Shown piece after piece: positions 33,536 to 43,047 of a stretch of DNA of 57,709 nt. The notes below the pieces were generated by a model. It saw nothing but the letters and a program-made list of their open reading frames with translations. It was not told the DNA's origin and made no database searches. How positions within the stretch are numbered: position 1 is the stretch's first letter; each line of letters begins with the position of its first letter. Made by a program: the position numbers and the translations under genes. The stretch lies in the NCBI GenBank assembly GCA_945965275.1, contig CAMFNB010000003.1, positions 1-57,709 of the forward strand. Direction: 5' to 3'. Source of the DNA: an uncultured Clostridia bacterium. GTDB lineage: Bacteria; Bacillota; Clostridia; UBA1212; SIG427.

Positions 33536-34501
33536 ATGAAAAAATCTCTTGTAATATTATTAGTATGTATTTTGTCACTCAGCTTTATGTTGGCTGCCTG
33601 CGGCGGCGACCCTGAACCGGAAGTTTACGAACCGACTGATCCGGCTCCTGCAGCAACAAATGTTGCGATTTCATATAAGGCCGGAACATACTACACTGAA
33701 ATAACATTCGGAAGATATCCGCAGACAGAAGTAACTGACCAGGCTGTAATAGAGGCCCTTAACGGTGTCGGCTCTCCTGATGCAACAACAGGATATTACA
33801 AATATAATGACAACGATTATGCAAAAATCGAAGTAGAGAAAGAAAACAAGGAAACAGGCGAAAAGGAAATCGTTAACTACTGGTATATTGTTGAACCGAT
33901 TAAATGGTATGTGTTAGATGAATCAAACAACCAAATTCTTGCAGTGTCTGCTTCAAACCTTGACTGTATGAAATACAATGAAACTTTAAGAGACATTGAC
34001 TGGTCAAAGTGCACACTCAGAAACTGGCTCTCAAGCCTCGGCGAGTATTCAACAAACGGTTTCTACACAAGTGCTTTCAATGCAGAAGAGCAGAGCGTAA
34101 TCCTTACACAGACCCACACAACTGAAAATAATCCACGTTATCCTCAGGTTAACGAAAAGGGAGAAACAATTGTACCGGCAACTGTAAAAGACAGAGTATC
34201 ACTTCTCAGTATTGAACAGCTTGAAGGAACAGAGTCATGGACAGTTGATTCCTTCAAGGATACAGCATTAAGAGCTTGCCCAAGCACAGAGTACGCAAAC
34301 AGAAAGGGTGCCGCAATTATGACATCCTATGCACTCAGAACATCATCCTGGTGGTGGCTCAGAAATACGGGAAGCTATGCACAGAATGCAGCTTACGTCG
34401 GAGAGAGCGGAGAAACTGCTCTTGCAGGATACACAGTATCATTTAACCAGATTGGCGTAAGACCTGCAATCGTACTTGATGCTTCTCACGTTACCAAATA
34501 A
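33536..34501 (+). CDS. lipoprotein with DUF6273-like domain
   Basis: The 321-residue protein has a lipoprotein signal peptide (MKKSLVILLVCILSLSF...LAACGG, lipobox LAAC) and a short Pro/Glu-rich spacer. The domain that follows has FGRYPQTEV, PIKWYVLD, SKCTLRNWL, SSWWWLRNTG and NQIGVRPAIVLD, the pattern of the DUF6273 family of cell-surface proteins. The molecular role is unknown. The mature protein should be membrane-anchored outside the cell. Its 3' end overlaps the convergent HAD gene by 16 bases with no terminator between them. Confidence 0.8.
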   Translation: MKKSLVILLVCILSLSFMLAACGGDPEPEVYEPTDPAPAATNVAISYKAGTYYTEITFGRYPQTEVTDQAVIEALNGVGSPDATTGYYKYNDNDYAKIEVEKENKETGEKEIVNYWYIVEPIKWYVLDESNNQILAVSASNLDCMKYNETLRDIDWSKCTLRNWLSSLGEYSTNGFYTSAFNAEEQSVILTQTHTTENNPRYPQVNEKGETIVPATVKDRVSLLSIEQLEGTESWTVDSFKDTALRACPSTEYANRKGAAIMTSYALRTSSWWWLRNTGSYAQNAAYVGESGETALAGYTVSFNQIGVRPAIVLDASHVTK

Positions 34502-35301
34502 TTGAGAATCTCGCGAATGTTTTTATAAACATAATCAGGCTTTATATCAGAAGCCTCAATCATAGGGAGAGTTGATTCTCCTGAAAGAACACAAACGGAA
34601 GTAACACCGGCATTGCAACCAGAAGCGATGTCGGTGTTTATTCTGTCACCGACAACAGCAACTTCATCCTTTGTTGCTCCTGTTTTTTCCATAATCATAT
34701 TAATCATAAAAGGCTGAGGCTTTCCTGCGATGAAGGACGGCCTTTTACCGGTTGTTACTTCAATACAGGCCATAAATGCACCGGCATCGGGAGCCGAATA
34801 AGTTTTTGTAATCGGACAAACATTATCCGGATGTGTTGCCCAGTAGGTTACGCCTTCAGAAATGTATTTGCATGCCGTGTCAAGCTTGTCAAAGGTAAGA
34901 GTTGTGTCATACGCAAGAAGAACGACATCAGGCCTTTTTGAAGGCACTTCGCTGTATTCTTTTATAAGAGTGAATCCCTTTTCGGTTAAATATTGTTCAA
35001 GTGAAGGTGTGCCGAGTAAAAAGATTTTTCCCTTCGGAAATTCTTTCTGTAAAAAGAATGCTGTTGCGTCGGCCGAAGTGCAAAAATCTTCGGCAGTTGA
35101 ATCGATGCCGAGACTGGCAAGCTTTTCTATATATGTATCCACTGATTTTGATGAATTGTTTGTGATATACATTGCGTGCTTTCCGTGTTCTTTGAGGTAA
35201 GTCAAAAAATCCAACGTGCCGTCAAACAATTCGTTTTCGAGATAAATTGTTCCGTCCATATCAAGCAAAAAATATTTAATTGACTTAAGATCGGATGCCA
35301 T
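34486..35301 (-). CDS. HAD-superfamily IIA phosphatase (NagD/AraL-like)
   Basis: The 271-residue protein has HAD motif I DMDGTIYL, motif II YITNNSSKS, the capped IIA insertion, and motif III/IV GDRINTDIASGCNAG. The family hydrolyses small phosphates such as nucleoside monophosphates or sugar phosphates; the substrate here is unknown. Its ATG shares one base with the upstream stop (TAATG), so it is translationally coupled to the SbcC-like gene. Confidence 0.9.
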   Translation of the reverse strand: MASDLKSIKYFLLDMDGTIYLENELFDGTLDFLTYLKEHGKHAMYITNNSSKSVDTYIEKLASLGIDSTAEDFCTSADATAFFLQKEFPKGKIFLLGTPSLEQYLTEKGFTLIKEYSEVPSKRPDVVLLAYDTTLTFDKLDTACKYISEGVTYWATHPDNVCPITKTYSAPDAGAFMACIEVTTGKRPSFIAGKPQPFMINMIMEKTGATKDEVAVVGDRINTDIASGCNAGVTSVCVLSGESTLPMIEASDIKPDYVYKNIREILNYLVT

Positions 35302-37232
35302 TATCTGCTTTCTCCGAGTTCAATTGTATTGCAGTCATCAAGAGCACCTATTGTTCTGCTCTGACAGCTTGCAATAATAATCTGTGTGTTTGTTTTTTCT
35401 GAGTATGATTTAACAAAATCAAGAGAAGTTTTAAATCTTCCGTCATCATACTGAACAAAAGGATCATCCAAGTAGAGCGGAAGAGTGGATGACTTAGGAG
35501 CCATTACTTCTGCAAGTGTAAATCTCAAAGCAAGATACATCTGGTCTGTTGTCGCACCGCTGTAGTCTGTTGAAGAATGTGACCCGCTGACGCTTCCGTC
35601 GAAAACGGACATACCAAAGTCAGATGAAATCTTAATGTTGCCGAAATGTTTGCCCGCAATTTTGCTGAGGTTTTCTTCGGTTTTGGTGTTAATCATGGGA
35701 CCGAATGTATTTTGTAATTCGTCAATTGATTTTGCGAGAATTTCACGACAGTTTGAAAGAACCCGTTTCTTGTTCTGGTAGAATGATATTTCATCTTCTG
35801 CATGCTGAAGTGCCGTGTAAATATCCATTCCGTCAGTGAGACTGTCGATGTTTCCGAGACCTGAGCTTTCTTCGATACTGTCAATTCGTGCTGAAGTATA
35901 GCTCTTCTTGTTCCGGATTTCATGAAGGGCTTCTCTTGCTTCCTCGAGCTTTTGGGTGATGATGTCTGCAGGACACTGCTTGATTTCATTTATCGTGTTT
36001 TCGTCAAGCCCTGCATTATTTATGAAGTCATTTGCTTCTTTGAATTTTTCCTCATACTCGTCTGCGGTGATTCCGCCCATCATATCTATGAGCTCATCCT
36101 GTTCCTCTTCAAGCTGATGCTGGATTTGAGAAATTCTTTCAAAATCATCTGCTCTGTCGATTGTAGGCTGAACAACTCTCTTACTCTTGCAGATACAGAG
36201 AATGGCAAGGAACAAAGAAATTGCTGCAGCGGCCATGGCTGCCACGATAATCGGAAGCGACGAGTTTTTGAGAACAAAAAGACCGGAGAAGAAAACACCG
36301 GCTCCGAAGGCAAGTGTAAGAAGAACCGCAAGAAATGTTATGAGTTTTGATCTTTTTAACGGGAGATCAAGCTCAACATCAATGGGGCTCTCCAATTCCT
36401 GAAGCTCTTTCTCGAGTTTTTTGATGTCTCTGTGTTTGTGAGAAACCATAGTGCAGTAATCGATTGTCGCATATGCCTTTTTCACATCTTCAAATTTTTC
36501 GTAATAATTGCAGATATCCTGCTTTTCGGCTTCTGCTGCGTTTAACTCTTCCATCTCAGCAGAAAGAACACCGGCTCTTTCTTCGCGTTCTTCATAATGG
36601 CTCAGTGCATTTCTCAAAAGATCTCTTTTTACGATTGCTCTGTTTAGCAGACCGTCTTCCCGTCGGTTGTCGATTTTTGAAATTGCATCTGCGATGTTCT
36701 TCTCGGCAAACTTTGAAGATGCGGATGCAGTGTTGTTTGATACAGCAGAGAGCTTTGCAGTAAGAAAGCCGTCTTTGTCCTTCTTGAAATCAGCTTTTGT
36801 TTCAAGCTGCTTTGCAAAAACAGTGCAGTCATATGCTGCCGCTGTAAGTCCCAAAATATATTCACCGATTGTTTTACCGTCGGGAATGGCAATAACAGAA
36901 CCTGTAACATCGTTATATAACGTTGTCATGTCAGTTCTTTTTGACTGTGTGAATACTGAAACTGCTTTGTATTTGAAGCCGTCCTGCGTGAAATATAATT
37001 CGCCGCCGAATTTTTCGTCCGGAGAGGCATCCCACGGAAGATACTTTTTTCGCGGATTGTCCTGGGCACGTCCCTCAAGGCCGTAAAGCATCGCTCTGAT
37101 AAAAGCCAAAACCGTTGATTTTCCGCTTTCGTTTTCGCCTACAAGAAGATTGACTCCTTCTGTAAAATTAAGAGTGAGTCCCTTATGACATCCGAATTTA
37201 TTGATTACAGCTTTTTCAATTATCATCGACAA
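35301..37232 (-). CDS. SbcC/YhaN-like AAA ATPase with central membrane segments
   Basis: The 643-residue SMC-type ATPase has its Walker A (LLVGENESGKSTVLAFIRAM) near residue 33 and, near the end, a signature-like segment (SGATTDQMYLALRF) and Walker B (LPLYLDDPFVQYDD). The middle is predicted coiled coil, interrupted around residues 297-345 by two hydrophobic helices (FLAVLLTLAFGAGVFFSGL and PIIVAAMAAAAISLFLAILC). This layout resembles YhaN. It is paired with a SbcD/YhaO-like nuclease that overlaps by 17 bases, so the two probably form a DNA end-processing complex, here perhaps membrane-bound. Confidence 0.87.
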   Translation of the reverse strand: MSMIIEKAVINKFGCHKGLTLNFTEGVNLLVGENESGKSTVLAFIRAMLYGLEGRAQDNPRKKYLPWDASPDEKFGGELYFTQDGFKYKAVSVFTQSKRTDMTTLYNDVTGSVIAIPDGKTIGEYILGLTAAAYDCTVFAKQLETKADFKKDKDGFLTAKLSAVSNNTASASSKFAEKNIADAISKIDNRREDGLLNRAIVKRDLLRNALSHYEEREERAGVLSAEMEELNAAEAEKQDICNYYEKFEDVKKAYATIDYCTMVSHKHRDIKKLEKELQELESPIDVELDLPLKRSKLITFLAVLLTLAFGAGVFFSGLFVLKNSSLPIIVAAMAAAAISLFLAILCICKSKRVVQPTIDRADDFERISQIQHQLEEEQDELIDMMGGITADEYEEKFKEANDFINNAGLDENTINEIKQCPADIITQKLEEAREALHEIRNKKSYTSARIDSIEESSGLGNIDSLTDGMDIYTALQHAEDEISFYQNKKRVLSNCREILAKSIDELQNTFGPMINTKTEENLSKIAGKHFGNIKISSDFGMSVFDGSVSGSHSSTDYSGATTDQMYLALRFTLAEVMAPKSSTLPLYLDDPFVQYDDGRFKTSLDFVKSYSEKTNTQIIIASCQSRTIGALDDCNTIELGESR

Positions 37233-38367
37233 TCACCTCTCCCTCGAATGCCTGCAGACCGCTTTTCAAAACCTCTTCTTTCATTTCATCGCTGAGATCT
37301 GAAGCGTATACGTTTTTTACAAACAGTCCCCTGAGTGAAACTTCTTTCTGGAGAAGTTCCGTGTCGACTTCTGTTTCCGTTCTGTCTTTAACAGTCAAAT
37401 AGAAATATTTATCTTCAATAAGTGTTTGAATTCTTTTTGCAGAGAGTCCGAAATTCTCAGGAAGTCTGCCTTTTAGAATGACTTTATACAGGTTTTCGTC
37501 CTGCGGACATAGCTGAAGAATTGTTGAACATATTTCTTCGTTGTTCTCACAGCCTGAAATGTCAATTTCTCTTGTGATGTAGCTTCTTGAATTTGTTTTT
37601 GCAAATTGGAAGCTGGAGGCTCTTTTACCGACTTTACAAAGCATTACACCGCATTCGCCGGGCTCATCGAATCCTCTTCCTTCAGGTGTTCCGCAATAAC
37701 AGTAGGGGACGGACCCTGCATATTTGATTTTTGTATTGGCATGTATGTGTCCGAGTGCAACATAATCAAAGCCGCAACGACTGAAATCGTTAACATCAAT
37801 AGGATTGTATACTGACGATGATGAGAATATGTCACCGTGCATCAAAAGAATGTTTATGTATGACGCCTCCAGCTTCGGCAGTGTATTTGACATTCTAAGA
37901 AGCGGTGTTCTTGCGAAATGTCCTGTAAAAGCACGGCCGTATATTCTTACGCCGTTTTTCTCCACATAACTCAGTTGGTCATCGAAAATATTTACATTTG
38001 GTGCCCAATCATAAGTTTTGTATGGGCTGCCTCCGACATACGGATCGTGGTTTCCGGGAGCGATGCATATTGTGATGTCAGGATTTTCTTTGAATCTGTC
38101 GTTTATAAAGTCGAGTGTTTCGTTGCTTACTCTTGCAGCATCGAAAAGATCACCTGCAATGAGAAGAAAATCTGCATGAATTTCTCTTGCAACTGAAACT
38201 ATACGGGAGAACGTACCAAGCTGTTCTTCGCGTCTTATTTTTGCTTTATCCGAATTTGGCGGGAAATTTGAGAACGGCGTATCAATATGCAAATCAGCAC
38301 AATGTACAATCACCGGTCTGTACGCGCCGGAAAGGGCAACGTTTTCTGTTAAAACCTCTTGCTCCAC
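37216..38367 (-). CDS. metallophosphoesterase, SbcD/YhaO-like DNA exonuclease
   Basis: The 383-residue protein has the calcineurin-like phosphodiesterase motifs in order: HCADLHIDTPF, AGDLFDAARVS, APGNHDPYVGG, LLMHGDIF and LGHIHANT. These bind two metal ions in Mre11/SbcD nucleases. The start is GTG (38367) with GAGGTG 8 bases upstream. It overlaps the SbcC-like partner, which is the usual arrangement of Mre11/Rad50-type pairs. Confidence 0.9.
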   Translation of the reverse strand: MEQEVLTENVALSGAYRPVIVHCADLHIDTPFSNFPPNSDKAKIRREEQLGTFSRIVSVAREIHADFLLIAGDLFDAARVSNETLDFINDRFKENPDITICIAPGNHDPYVGGSPYKTYDWAPNVNIFDDQLSYVEKNGVRIYGRAFTGHFARTPLLRMSNTLPKLEASYINILLMHGDIFSSSSVYNPIDVNDFSRCGFDYVALGHIHANTKIKYAGSVPYCYCGTPEGRGFDEPGECGVMLCKVGKRASSFQFAKTNSRSYITREIDISGCENNEEICSTILQLCPQDENLYKVILKGRLPENFGLSAKRIQTLIEDKYFYLTVKDRTETEVDTELLQKEVSLRGLFVKNVYASDLSDEMKEEVLKSGLQAFEGEVIVDDN

Positions 38368-38424
38368 TTTGTGAACACCTCTTCTTTAGTAAACTACAAT
38401 ATACTGAATCCATTATACTATATG

Positions 38425-38458
38425 TTGAAAATATACGCAACAAATTGTATAATGTTGC
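38425..38458 (+). promoter_or_regulatory. promoter with inverted repeat before E2-like gene
   Basis: TTGAAA (38425-38430), 17 bases, TATAAT (38448-38453). GCAAC (38437-38441) and GTTGC (38454-38458) form an inverted repeat bracketing the -10, a plausible operator. A divergent minus-strand promoter for the SbcD-like gene (TTGCGT-N17-TATAAT) overlaps this region. Confidence 0.55.
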
Positions 38459-38482
38459 AAAATATTTTCAGGAGACCGACAA

Positions 38483-39412
38483 ATGAAAAAGTTTACAAGA
38501 AAACACGGCGACAGATATGACGGATACAGAGTGAAAAGCAAGAATCCGTTTTTCTATATTGTGCCCCACATAATGCCGGAAAGAGTGGACAGCCAGGTGT
38601 TCTATCCTGACACTGTTGATATTACTGAAATAGAAAAATTTGTCAGAGAGCACAATCAAACCGACATTCCGGGACTCCGCACGTTTCATGTTTTTCTTGC
38701 TGCAGCTGTAAGAACCGCTGCCGAAAAGCCGTATATGAACAGATTTGTTGTCGGAAGAAAAATGTATCATGCAAGAAACTTTGTTGTTTCCATGACAATT
38801 AAAAAACTGGGAACAAAAGAGGAAGCCATAATTAAGCTCCCGTTTGACTATACAGATTCGATATATGACGTTGCTGAAAAACTAAGTAAAGCTGTAAAGG
38901 AAAACAAGGTTGCCGAAGAAAGCAACGGAACAGATAAAGTTGCCGGCATTCTCGGACATTTGCCTGTCGGACTTTTGGGCTTCGTAGTAGGATGTCTTAA
39001 GGCTTTGGATAAAAAAGGCTGGATGCCGAAAGCAATAAACAAAATCAGTCCTTTCCATACTTCTTTATTCATAACAAATGTCGGATCAATAGGAATCGGT
39101 CCGGTATTCCATCATATATATAATTTCGGAACCACTTCCGTTTTTATTGCCATCGGTAAAAAATATTATGCAAACGAAATTGACGACGAGGGAAATGTCT
39201 CTCGCCGTCATAAAATGGATATTAAATTTGTTGTAGATGAACGTACCTGTGACGGTGCATACTACTCAAGCATATTCCGCAAATTCGGATTCTATATTAA
39301 AAACCCGGACCTTCTTCTCAAGAAAGGAGAAAAGGTTGTAATTGATGACGGAATAGACATGAAGGGCAGAAAGGAATACGAAGAAGAAATCACTTCTGAA
39401 ATCAATTACTGA
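38483..39412 (+). CDS. stand-alone 2-oxoacid dehydrogenase E2/CAT-fold protein lacking the catalytic histidine
   Basis: The 309-residue protein aligns by eye with the catalytic domain of dihydrolipoyl acyltransferases: FHVFLAAAVRTAAEKPYMNRF, SLFITNVGSIGIGPVFHHIYNFGTTSVFIAIG, and the terminal active-site region. Where active enzymes have (D/H)HRxxDG, it has DERTCDG, so the catalytic His position is Glu. There is no lipoyl or peripheral-subunit-binding domain. It is probably not a classical acyltransferase; a binding, scaffold or altered enzymatic role is possible. It has its own promoter and converges on ftsH with a 7-base overlap. Confidence 0.75.
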   Translation: MKKFTRKHGDRYDGYRVKSKNPFFYIVPHIMPERVDSQVFYPDTVDITEIEKFVREHNQTDIPGLRTFHVFLAAAVRTAAEKPYMNRFVVGRKMYHARNFVVSMTIKKLGTKEEAIIKLPFDYTDSIYDVAEKLSKAVKENKVAEESNGTDKVAGILGHLPVGLLGFVVGCLKALDKKGWMPKAINKISPFHTSLFITNVGSIGIGPVFHHIYNFGTTSVFIAIGKKYYANEIDDEGNVSRRHKMDIKFVVDERTCDGAYYSSIFRKFGFYIKNPDLLLKKGEKVVIDDGIDMKGRKEYEEEITSEINY

Positions 39413-41265
39413 TTTTCGGTTTCTTTCTTGTCTTCGTCTAAAAATCTTAATTCAGCCATAAATTCGTCGCCGGTGATGTTTTCTTTTTTGTAAAGCACAT
39501 CGGCGAGTTTGTCTAATACGTCTCTGTTTTCGGAAAGAATTGTCTTTGCGCTTTCATAACATTCGGAAATGACTTTCTGCATTGCCGCATCAATCTTTCT
39601 TGCGGTTTCCTCTGAGTATGAACCCTTGAGTCTGTCCGACAGGAAAGCATTTGTTTTGGATTCGAAATTAATGAATCCGAATTCATCACTCATACCATAC
39701 TGAGTAATCATCTCTCTTGCGATTTCGGTTGCACGCTGAATATCATTTGATGCTCCCGTTGTGATAGATTTGAATACTATTTCTTCGGCAGCACGTCCGC
39801 CGCAGAGAACCTTTATGTTATCAAGAACTTCTTCTTTGCTGATGAGGTTCTTTTCTTCTTTTGCAACCTGCATTGTATATCCGAGAGCTCCTGATGTTCT
39901 CGGAATGATTGTGATTTTGTGTACCGGCTCTGTGTTTGACAGCCTTGCGGAAACAAGTGCATGACCGATTTCGTGGTATGCAACGATATGCTTCTCTTTG
40001 TCTGAAAGAACCTTGTTCTTTCTTTCTTCGCCTGCAAGAATTACTTCAACGGCGGCTTCGAGATTGTCCTGCTCAACAACTGTTTTCCTTTCACGTACTG
40101 CACGGAGAGCAGCTTCGTTAATGATGTTTTCGAGGTCGGCACCTGAAGCACCCGGAGTCTGTCTTGCAATTACATCAAGATCAATTTTGTCACTCATTTT
40201 GACGTCACGGGCGTGAACTTTAAGAATGGCCACACGACCGTCCTGGTCAGGAAGGTCAACATTGATTCTTCTGTCAAAACGGCCCGGTCTTAAAAGGGCT
40301 CTGTCAAGAACATCCGGTCTGTTTGTTGCAGCAAGAATAACAACACCCTTTGAAGAATCGAAACCGTCCATCTCCGCAAGCAACTGGTTAAGTGTCTGTT
40401 CACGCTCGTCGTTTCCGCCGAAAGACTCATCACGACTTTTGCCCACAGCGTCAATTTCATCAATGAAAACAATACACGGAGCATTTGAAACAGCCTGCTT
40501 GAAGAGGTCACGCACTCTTGCGGCACCCATACCCACGAAAAGCTCAACGAATTCTGAACCGGAAAGCGAGAAGAAAGGAACTTTGGCTTCTCCCGCAACA
40601 GCTTTTGCGAGAAGTGTTTTACCGGTTCCGGGAGGGCCCACCAAAAGAGCACCCTTCGGAAGTCTTGCACCGATGGCTGTATATTTGGCCGGGTGACTCA
40701 AAAAGTCTATTATTTCAAAGAGGGCTGTCTTTGCTTCGTCCTGTCCGGCAACATCATCAAATGTTTTACCGGTGGATTTTTCGGCATAGAGCTTACCTGT
40801 CTTTTTACCGAAGTCCATAACTCCGCCTATTCCCTTGGTCATTTTCTTCATGATAAAGAAGAGAATTGCACCTGTGAGAAGGGTGGGTAAAATGATATAC
40901 ATAAGCACTTCCGTGAGTGTGTTGTCACTCTGAATCGGAGAACCGTATGTTACGCCTGACTTATCCAGCAGGTCCACGATTTCCTTGTCATCAAGGTAGA
41001 GGCGACCTGTTCTGTAAATCTTAGTGACACGGGCATCTTTTTCAACTTTAGGGATGATGTCGATATAGTAAACATCAATATCAACCTCTTTGACTTTGCC
41101 GTCACTTAACATATCTTTGAATTGATTGTATGAAATTTCTTCAACTGCCGGCTTTGTAAGATTCGGTATGAACCAGAAATACATCAGAGCCAAAAAGATC
41201 GCAACCAGTATCGGAATTATGTATATGTTTTTTTTGTTTTTATTGTCTTTTCCTAAATTATTCAT
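39406..41265 (-). CDS. ftsH: ATP-dependent zinc metalloprotease FtsH
   Basis: The 619-residue membrane protease has two N-terminal membrane helices ([20 protein letters not shown] and [20 protein letters not shown]) flanking an external domain. The AAA domain follows with Walker A GPPGTGKT near residue 210, [13 protein letters not shown], and the second region of homology [20 protein letters not shown]. The zinc site YHEIGHALV lies near residue 430. It degrades misfolded or regulatory membrane proteins. The frame is open 207 bases further upstream, but the ATG at 41265 has GGGAGGT and starts the first membrane helix correctly. Confidence 0.96.
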   Translation of the reverse strand: MNNLGKDNKNKKNIYIIPILVAIFLALMYFWFIPNLTKPAVEEISYNQFKDMLSDGKVKEVDIDVYYIDIIPKVEKDARVTKIYRTGRLYLDDKEIVDLLDKSGVTYGSPIQSDNTLTEVLMYIILPTLLTGAILFFIMKKMTKGIGGVMDFGKKTGKLYAEKSTGKTFDDVAGQDEAKTALFEIIDFLSHPAKYTAIGARLPKGALLVGPPGTGKTLLAKAVAGEAKVPFFSLSGSEFVELFVGMGAARVRDLFKQAVSNAPCIVFIDEIDAVGKSRDESFGGNDEREQTLNQLLAEMDGFDSSKGVVILAATNRPDVLDRALLRPGRFDRRINVDLPDQDGRVAILKVHARDVKMSDKIDLDVIARQTPGASGADLENIINEAALRAVRERKTVVEQDNLEAAVEVILAGEERKNKVLSDKEKHIVAYHEIGHALVSARLSNTEPVHKITIIPRTSGALGYTMQVAKEEKNLISKEEVLDNIKVLCGGRAAEEIVFKSITTGASNDIQRATEIAREMITQYGMSDEFGFINFESKTNAFLSDRLKGSYSEETARKIDAAMQKVISECYESAKTILSENRDVLDKLADVLYKKENITGDEFMAELRFLDEDKKETENQ

Positions 41266-41340
41266 AGAGACCTCCCAAAGTATACTACATTTTACCATAA
41301 ACAAATGATATAATCCAAAAGAGGCAAAAAGGGGACAATT

Positions 41341-41817
41341 ATGTTTGAAATTTCTGAAATGACAACAGAATATGCAACGGAGATTTCCAAGTGGAAATAT
41401 GATGAGCCGTACTCGGCATACAGTATGAAAGACACTGAGGATGAAATTGATGAAATCATGAACGGACTTCATGTTGCCGTAACGGAAGCTGATGAGCTTG
41501 TGGGATATATTGCATTCGGTTGGTCAGCACAGCCGAGATGTGAAAACTCTTCAGCGATTTTTGAAGATGAGTCGTATTCCGATATTGCTTTGGGCCTGAG
41601 GCCGGATCTTTGCGGCAGGGGCTTGGGAGGACAGCTTACCGAGTGTGCGGTTTCCTTTGTGAAGGACCTGTTCCCTGAAGACGGTGTCAGACTGACGGTA
41701 AAAGCAGATAATGTAAGGGCCATAAAGGTTTACGAAAGAGCGGGCTTCTCAAAAAGCACTGATTTCACTTATTCTGACGGTGCTCTTTACAATGTCATGT
41801 GTTTGACTGAGGCATAG
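41341..41817 (+). CDS. GNAT-family N-acetyltransferase
   Basis: The 158-residue protein has the acetyl-CoA-binding motif A LGLRPDLCGRGLGGQLTECA and motif B VKADNVRAIKVYERAGF, typical of RimI-like acetyltransferases. The substrate is not predictable. AGGGG precedes the ATG. It stands between divergent ftsH and the cda locus. Confidence 0.85.
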   Translation: MFEISEMTTEYATEISKWKYDEPYSAYSMKDTEDEIDEIMNGLHVAVTEADELVGYIAFGWSAQPRCENSSAIFEDESYSDIALGLRPDLCGRGLGGQLTECAVSFVKDLFPEDGVRLTVKADNVRAIKVYERAGFSKSTDFTYSDGALYNVMCLTEA

Positions 41818-41862
41818 AAATTCTATATACTAATATATATTAACGGTCCTTTGGAGGAAAAA

Positions 41863-41985
41863 ATGGCAAAACAAAATAAAAGGGATAAGGCAAAGAAGAA
41901 TGCAATTCGTGTTGTTTGCGTTGTGCTTGCACTTTCAATGGTTGCCGGCATATTTCTTTCGGTATTCGCTTATCTTTTTACATGA
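41863..41985 (+). CDS. small single-span membrane protein (DUF4044-like)
   Basis: The 40-residue protein starts MAKQNKRDKAKKNAIRVV and ends with one membrane helix (VVCVVLALSMVAGIFLSVFA). The ATG has a perfect GGAGG 7 bases upstream. Basic tail plus one helix resembles the short DUF4044 family of Firmicutes. It lies 25 bases before cdaA and may be co-expressed with it. The function is unknown. Confidence 0.78.
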   Translation: MAKQNKRDKAKKNAIRVVCVVLALSMVAGIFLSVFAYLFT

Positions 41986-42010
41986 TTAATCAGACAAATC
42001 GGGGTAAAAA

Positions 42011-42901
42011 TTGTTTAAGGTAAGTTTTACAAATATAATTCAATACCTTTCAAGCTATCTTGGAATCGAGAATTTTTGGGACGTAATTAAGACCATTATT
42101 GACATCGGTCTTGTTGCGCTCTTGTTCTTTGCGCTCATGAGAATTCTGAGAGATTCCAGAGCATGGCAGATTGTAAAGGGTATCATCATAATTTTGGTGG
42201 TTTCCATTGCAACTGACCTTCTCGGTTTAACGACACTTTCATACATTATTCGAATGATAGTGAATGTTCTTCCTGTTCTTCTGGTTGTTATATTCCAACC
42301 GGAAATTCGAAAAGCCCTGGAATCAATGGGTAACGGACGTCTTAAGGCTGTTTTTACGGGTGTGAGAGCGCCGGGTGAAGCGGCAACCCTCGATAAAATC
42401 ATTGAGGCTGCATTTGAGATGGGCGAGGAAAGAACAGGTGCGCTGATTGTTCTCGAAAGGAATACAAACTTAGGAGAAATAATCAGAACAGGTACAATTG
42501 TTGATGCTGAGGTATCCGTTCCGCTTCTGAAACTTCTTTTCTATCCGAACACACCGCTCCATGACGGAGCCGTTATAATCAGACAGCAGATGGTTCATGC
42601 AGCCGGCTGTGTTCTTCCCCTTTGCGCAAGGGCAAATCTCAGACAAAGTCTCGGAACAAGGCACAGAGCAGGTGTGGGCGTAAGTGAAAACGCAGACTGT
42701 TTAAGTATCATAGTTTCCGAGGAAACAGGCAATGTGTCTCTTGCACAAAACGGCATTATTTCCGAGAACCTTTCAAAAGAGAAGGTAAAAGAAATAGTAT
42801 ATGACGCTTTTGATATCGGAAAGAACACCGCTTCTTTGCGCAAGGGCAAATCTCAGACAAAGTCTCGGAACAAGGCACAGAGCAGGTGTGGGCGTAAGTG
42901 A
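42011..42901 (+). CDS. cdaA: diadenylate cyclase CdaA with frameshifted C-terminus
   Basis: CdaA makes c-di-AMP from two ATP at the membrane. Three N-terminal helices (about residues 28-100) precede the DAC domain with DGAVIIR (Asp185) and GTRHRAGVGVSE (RHR 217-219); all catalytic motifs are intact. A perfect 214-base tandem duplication (42620-42833 and 42834-43047) shifts the frame. After Ser275 the original tail, RRHLFKKGETK, is replaced by a basic 21-residue tail, giving 296 instead of 286 residues. The start is TTG at 42011. The usual overlap with cdaR is lost: this stop lies 180 bases before cdaR. Either a real mutation or an assembly artefact. Confidence 0.9.
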   Translation: MFKVSFTNIIQYLSSYLGIENFWDVIKTIIDIGLVALLFFALMRILRDSRAWQIVKGIIIILVVSIATDLLGLTTLSYIIRMIVNVLPVLLVVIFQPEIRKALESMGNGRLKAVFTGVRAPGEAATLDKIIEAAFEMGEERTGALIVLERNTNLGEIIRTGTIVDAEVSVPLLKLLFYPNTPLHDGAVIIRQQMVHAAGCVLPLCARANLRQSLGTRHRAGVGVSENADCLSIIVSEETGNVSLAQNGIISENLSKEKVKEIVYDAFDIGKNTASLRKGKSQTKSRNKAQSRCGRK

Positions 42902-43047
42902 AAACGCAGACTGTTTAAGTATCATAGTTTCCGAGGAAACAGGCAATGTGTCTCTTGCACAAAACGGCATTATTTCCGAGAACCTTTCAAAAGAGAAGGT
43001 AAAAGAAATAGTATATGACGCTTTTGATATCGGAAAGAACACCGCTT
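42620..43047 (+). repeat. perfect 214-base tandem duplication inside cdaA
   Basis: Every base of 42620-42833 matches 42834-43047. As 214 is not a multiple of three, the second copy is out of frame. Flanking bases differ (C versus T before, T versus A after the shared C), which fixes the boundaries. Confidence 0.97.

Noticed and set aside
40226..40696. 156-codon open frame antisense to ftsH
   Set aside because: Covers the AAA domain of ftsH in antisense; no ribosome binding site and no family resemblance.
41266..41472. N-terminal extension of FtsH by 69 residues
   Set aside because: The extension overlaps the divergent acetyltransferase promoter region, is Cys/Phe-rich, and a strong ribosome binding site with the correct membrane helix start lies at 41265.
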